NCBI GenBank assembly: GCA_963850255.1
Contig: CAWKLL010000017.1
Span: forward strand, 124,001 to 188,000
Length of the DNA: 64,000 nucleotides
Source of the DNA: J054 sp963850255
Lineage (GTDB): Bacteria; Pseudomonadota; Gammaproteobacteria; Steroidobacterales; GCA-2729495
Direction: 5' to 3'
In this document: piece after piece, positions 63,821-64,000 of the stretch
How the letters are laid out: each line of letters begins with the position of its first letter
Numbering within the stretch: position 1 is the first letter of the stretch
Translations under genes and position numbers: made by a program
The notes under the pieces: generated by a model
What the model saw: only the letters and a program-made list of their open reading frames with translations
Database searches by the model: none
Told to the model about the DNA's origin: nothing

Positions 63821-64000
63821 ATGAAATTGAGACCATTACAGGATCGAATTCTAGTCCAACGCGTTGAAGAAGAAACAACCACCAAAGGCGGCATTATCAT
63901 TCCGGACACGGCCAAGGAAAAACCTGCAGAGGGAAAAGTGACGGCCGTCGGTAACGGCAAGGTTGGTGAAGACGGAAAAAGGATCGCGCTCGAGGTTAAA
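63821..64000 (+). CDS. groES: Co-chaperonin GroES, 3'-truncated by window edge
   Basis: First 60 residues of the 10-kDa lid of GroEL: MKLRPLQDRILVQRVEEE, the mobile loop TTKGGIIIPDTAKEKP, and the GKVTAVGNGKV strand. AAAAGGAG lies 10 nt before ATG 63821. groEL should follow outside the window. Codon use and adjacent fmdB point to the same foreign source as the previous two genes. Confidence 0.96.
   Translation, partial: MKLRPLQDRILVQRVEEETTTKGGIIIPDTAKEKPAEGKVTAVGNGKVGEDGKRIALEVK

Overview
This window reads as a mostly contiguous piece of a gammaproteobacterial chromosome, fairly GC-rich and almost fully coding (about 1 to 62,500). The last 1.5 kb looks like a different organism. The gammaproteobacterial assignment rests on gene order: asd-fimV-truA-accD-folC-dedD-cvpA-purF, lpxH-ppi-folD-tRNAs-tig-clpP-clpX-lon-hupB-ppiD, rnhA-dnaQ, the parE/parC pair, and the EF-P beta-lysylation set epmB/efp/epmA. 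I cannot name the genus. FimV, FimX and polar-pilus type genes point to a twitching or surface-sensing lifestyle. LpxH, FabI and lipoproteins indicate a Gram-negative envelope.

Layout. 1-5.2 kb: 3' part of purL, a zinc-ribbon protein and ettA. 5.4-12.5 kb: one collinear run glyA-nrdR-ribD-ribE-ribB(X)-ribH-nusB-thiL-pgpA (one-carbon, riboflavin and thiamine metabolism). 12.5-16.6 kb: a Ser/Thr kinase fused to a cyclic-nucleotide-binding domain, xseB, then a rubrerythrin / Fe-S oxidoreductase / DUF3501 operon whose promoter carries a perfect 7-1-7 palindrome over the start site. 16.7-20.9 kb: parE-parC. 20.9-25.2 kb: a second FimV-like LysM protein (frameshifted) and a FimX-like receiver-PAS-GGDEF-EAL protein with degenerate signature motifs. 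25.3-28.9 kb: the complete EF-P modification set with psd. 29-41.2 kb: prmB-aroC-asd-fimV-truA-accD-folC-dedD-cvpA-purF. 41.2-44.6 kb: a pseudo-receiver/kinase fusion, lpxH, a periplasmic cyclophilin and folD. 44.7-48.3 kb: tRNAs Pro, Arg, His, Lys and Leu with four accessory envelope/redox genes between Lys and Leu. 48.4-57.2 kb: the proteostasis cluster tig-clpP-clpX-lon-hupB, tRNA-Val, tRNA-Asp and ppiD. 57.2-62.5 kb: a dicarboxylate/glutamate symporter, fabI, a YafS-like methyltransferase, rnhA, dnaQ and nhaB.

Two things need care. First, five genes are frameshifted (fimV-like, asd, clpX, lon, dnaQ); four are core functions, dnaQ at about four places, several of them at short homopolymers. 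That pattern fits indel-type sequencing error better than gene decay. Second, NhaB stops matching its family abruptly near 62,500, inside a conserved core stretch. The following 1.5 kb (HELIH-motif protein, FmdB-type zinc ribbon, groES) has AT-rich spacers and Desulfobacterota-like character, so either the contig is chimeric or a transfer has cut nhaB.

The best candidates for new biology are the palindrome-controlled rubrerythrin/Fe-S/DUF3501 operon, the two kinases with unusual sensory domains (one with a receiver lacking its phospho-acceptor Asp), and the pairing of two FimV-type proteins with a degenerate c-di-GMP effector.
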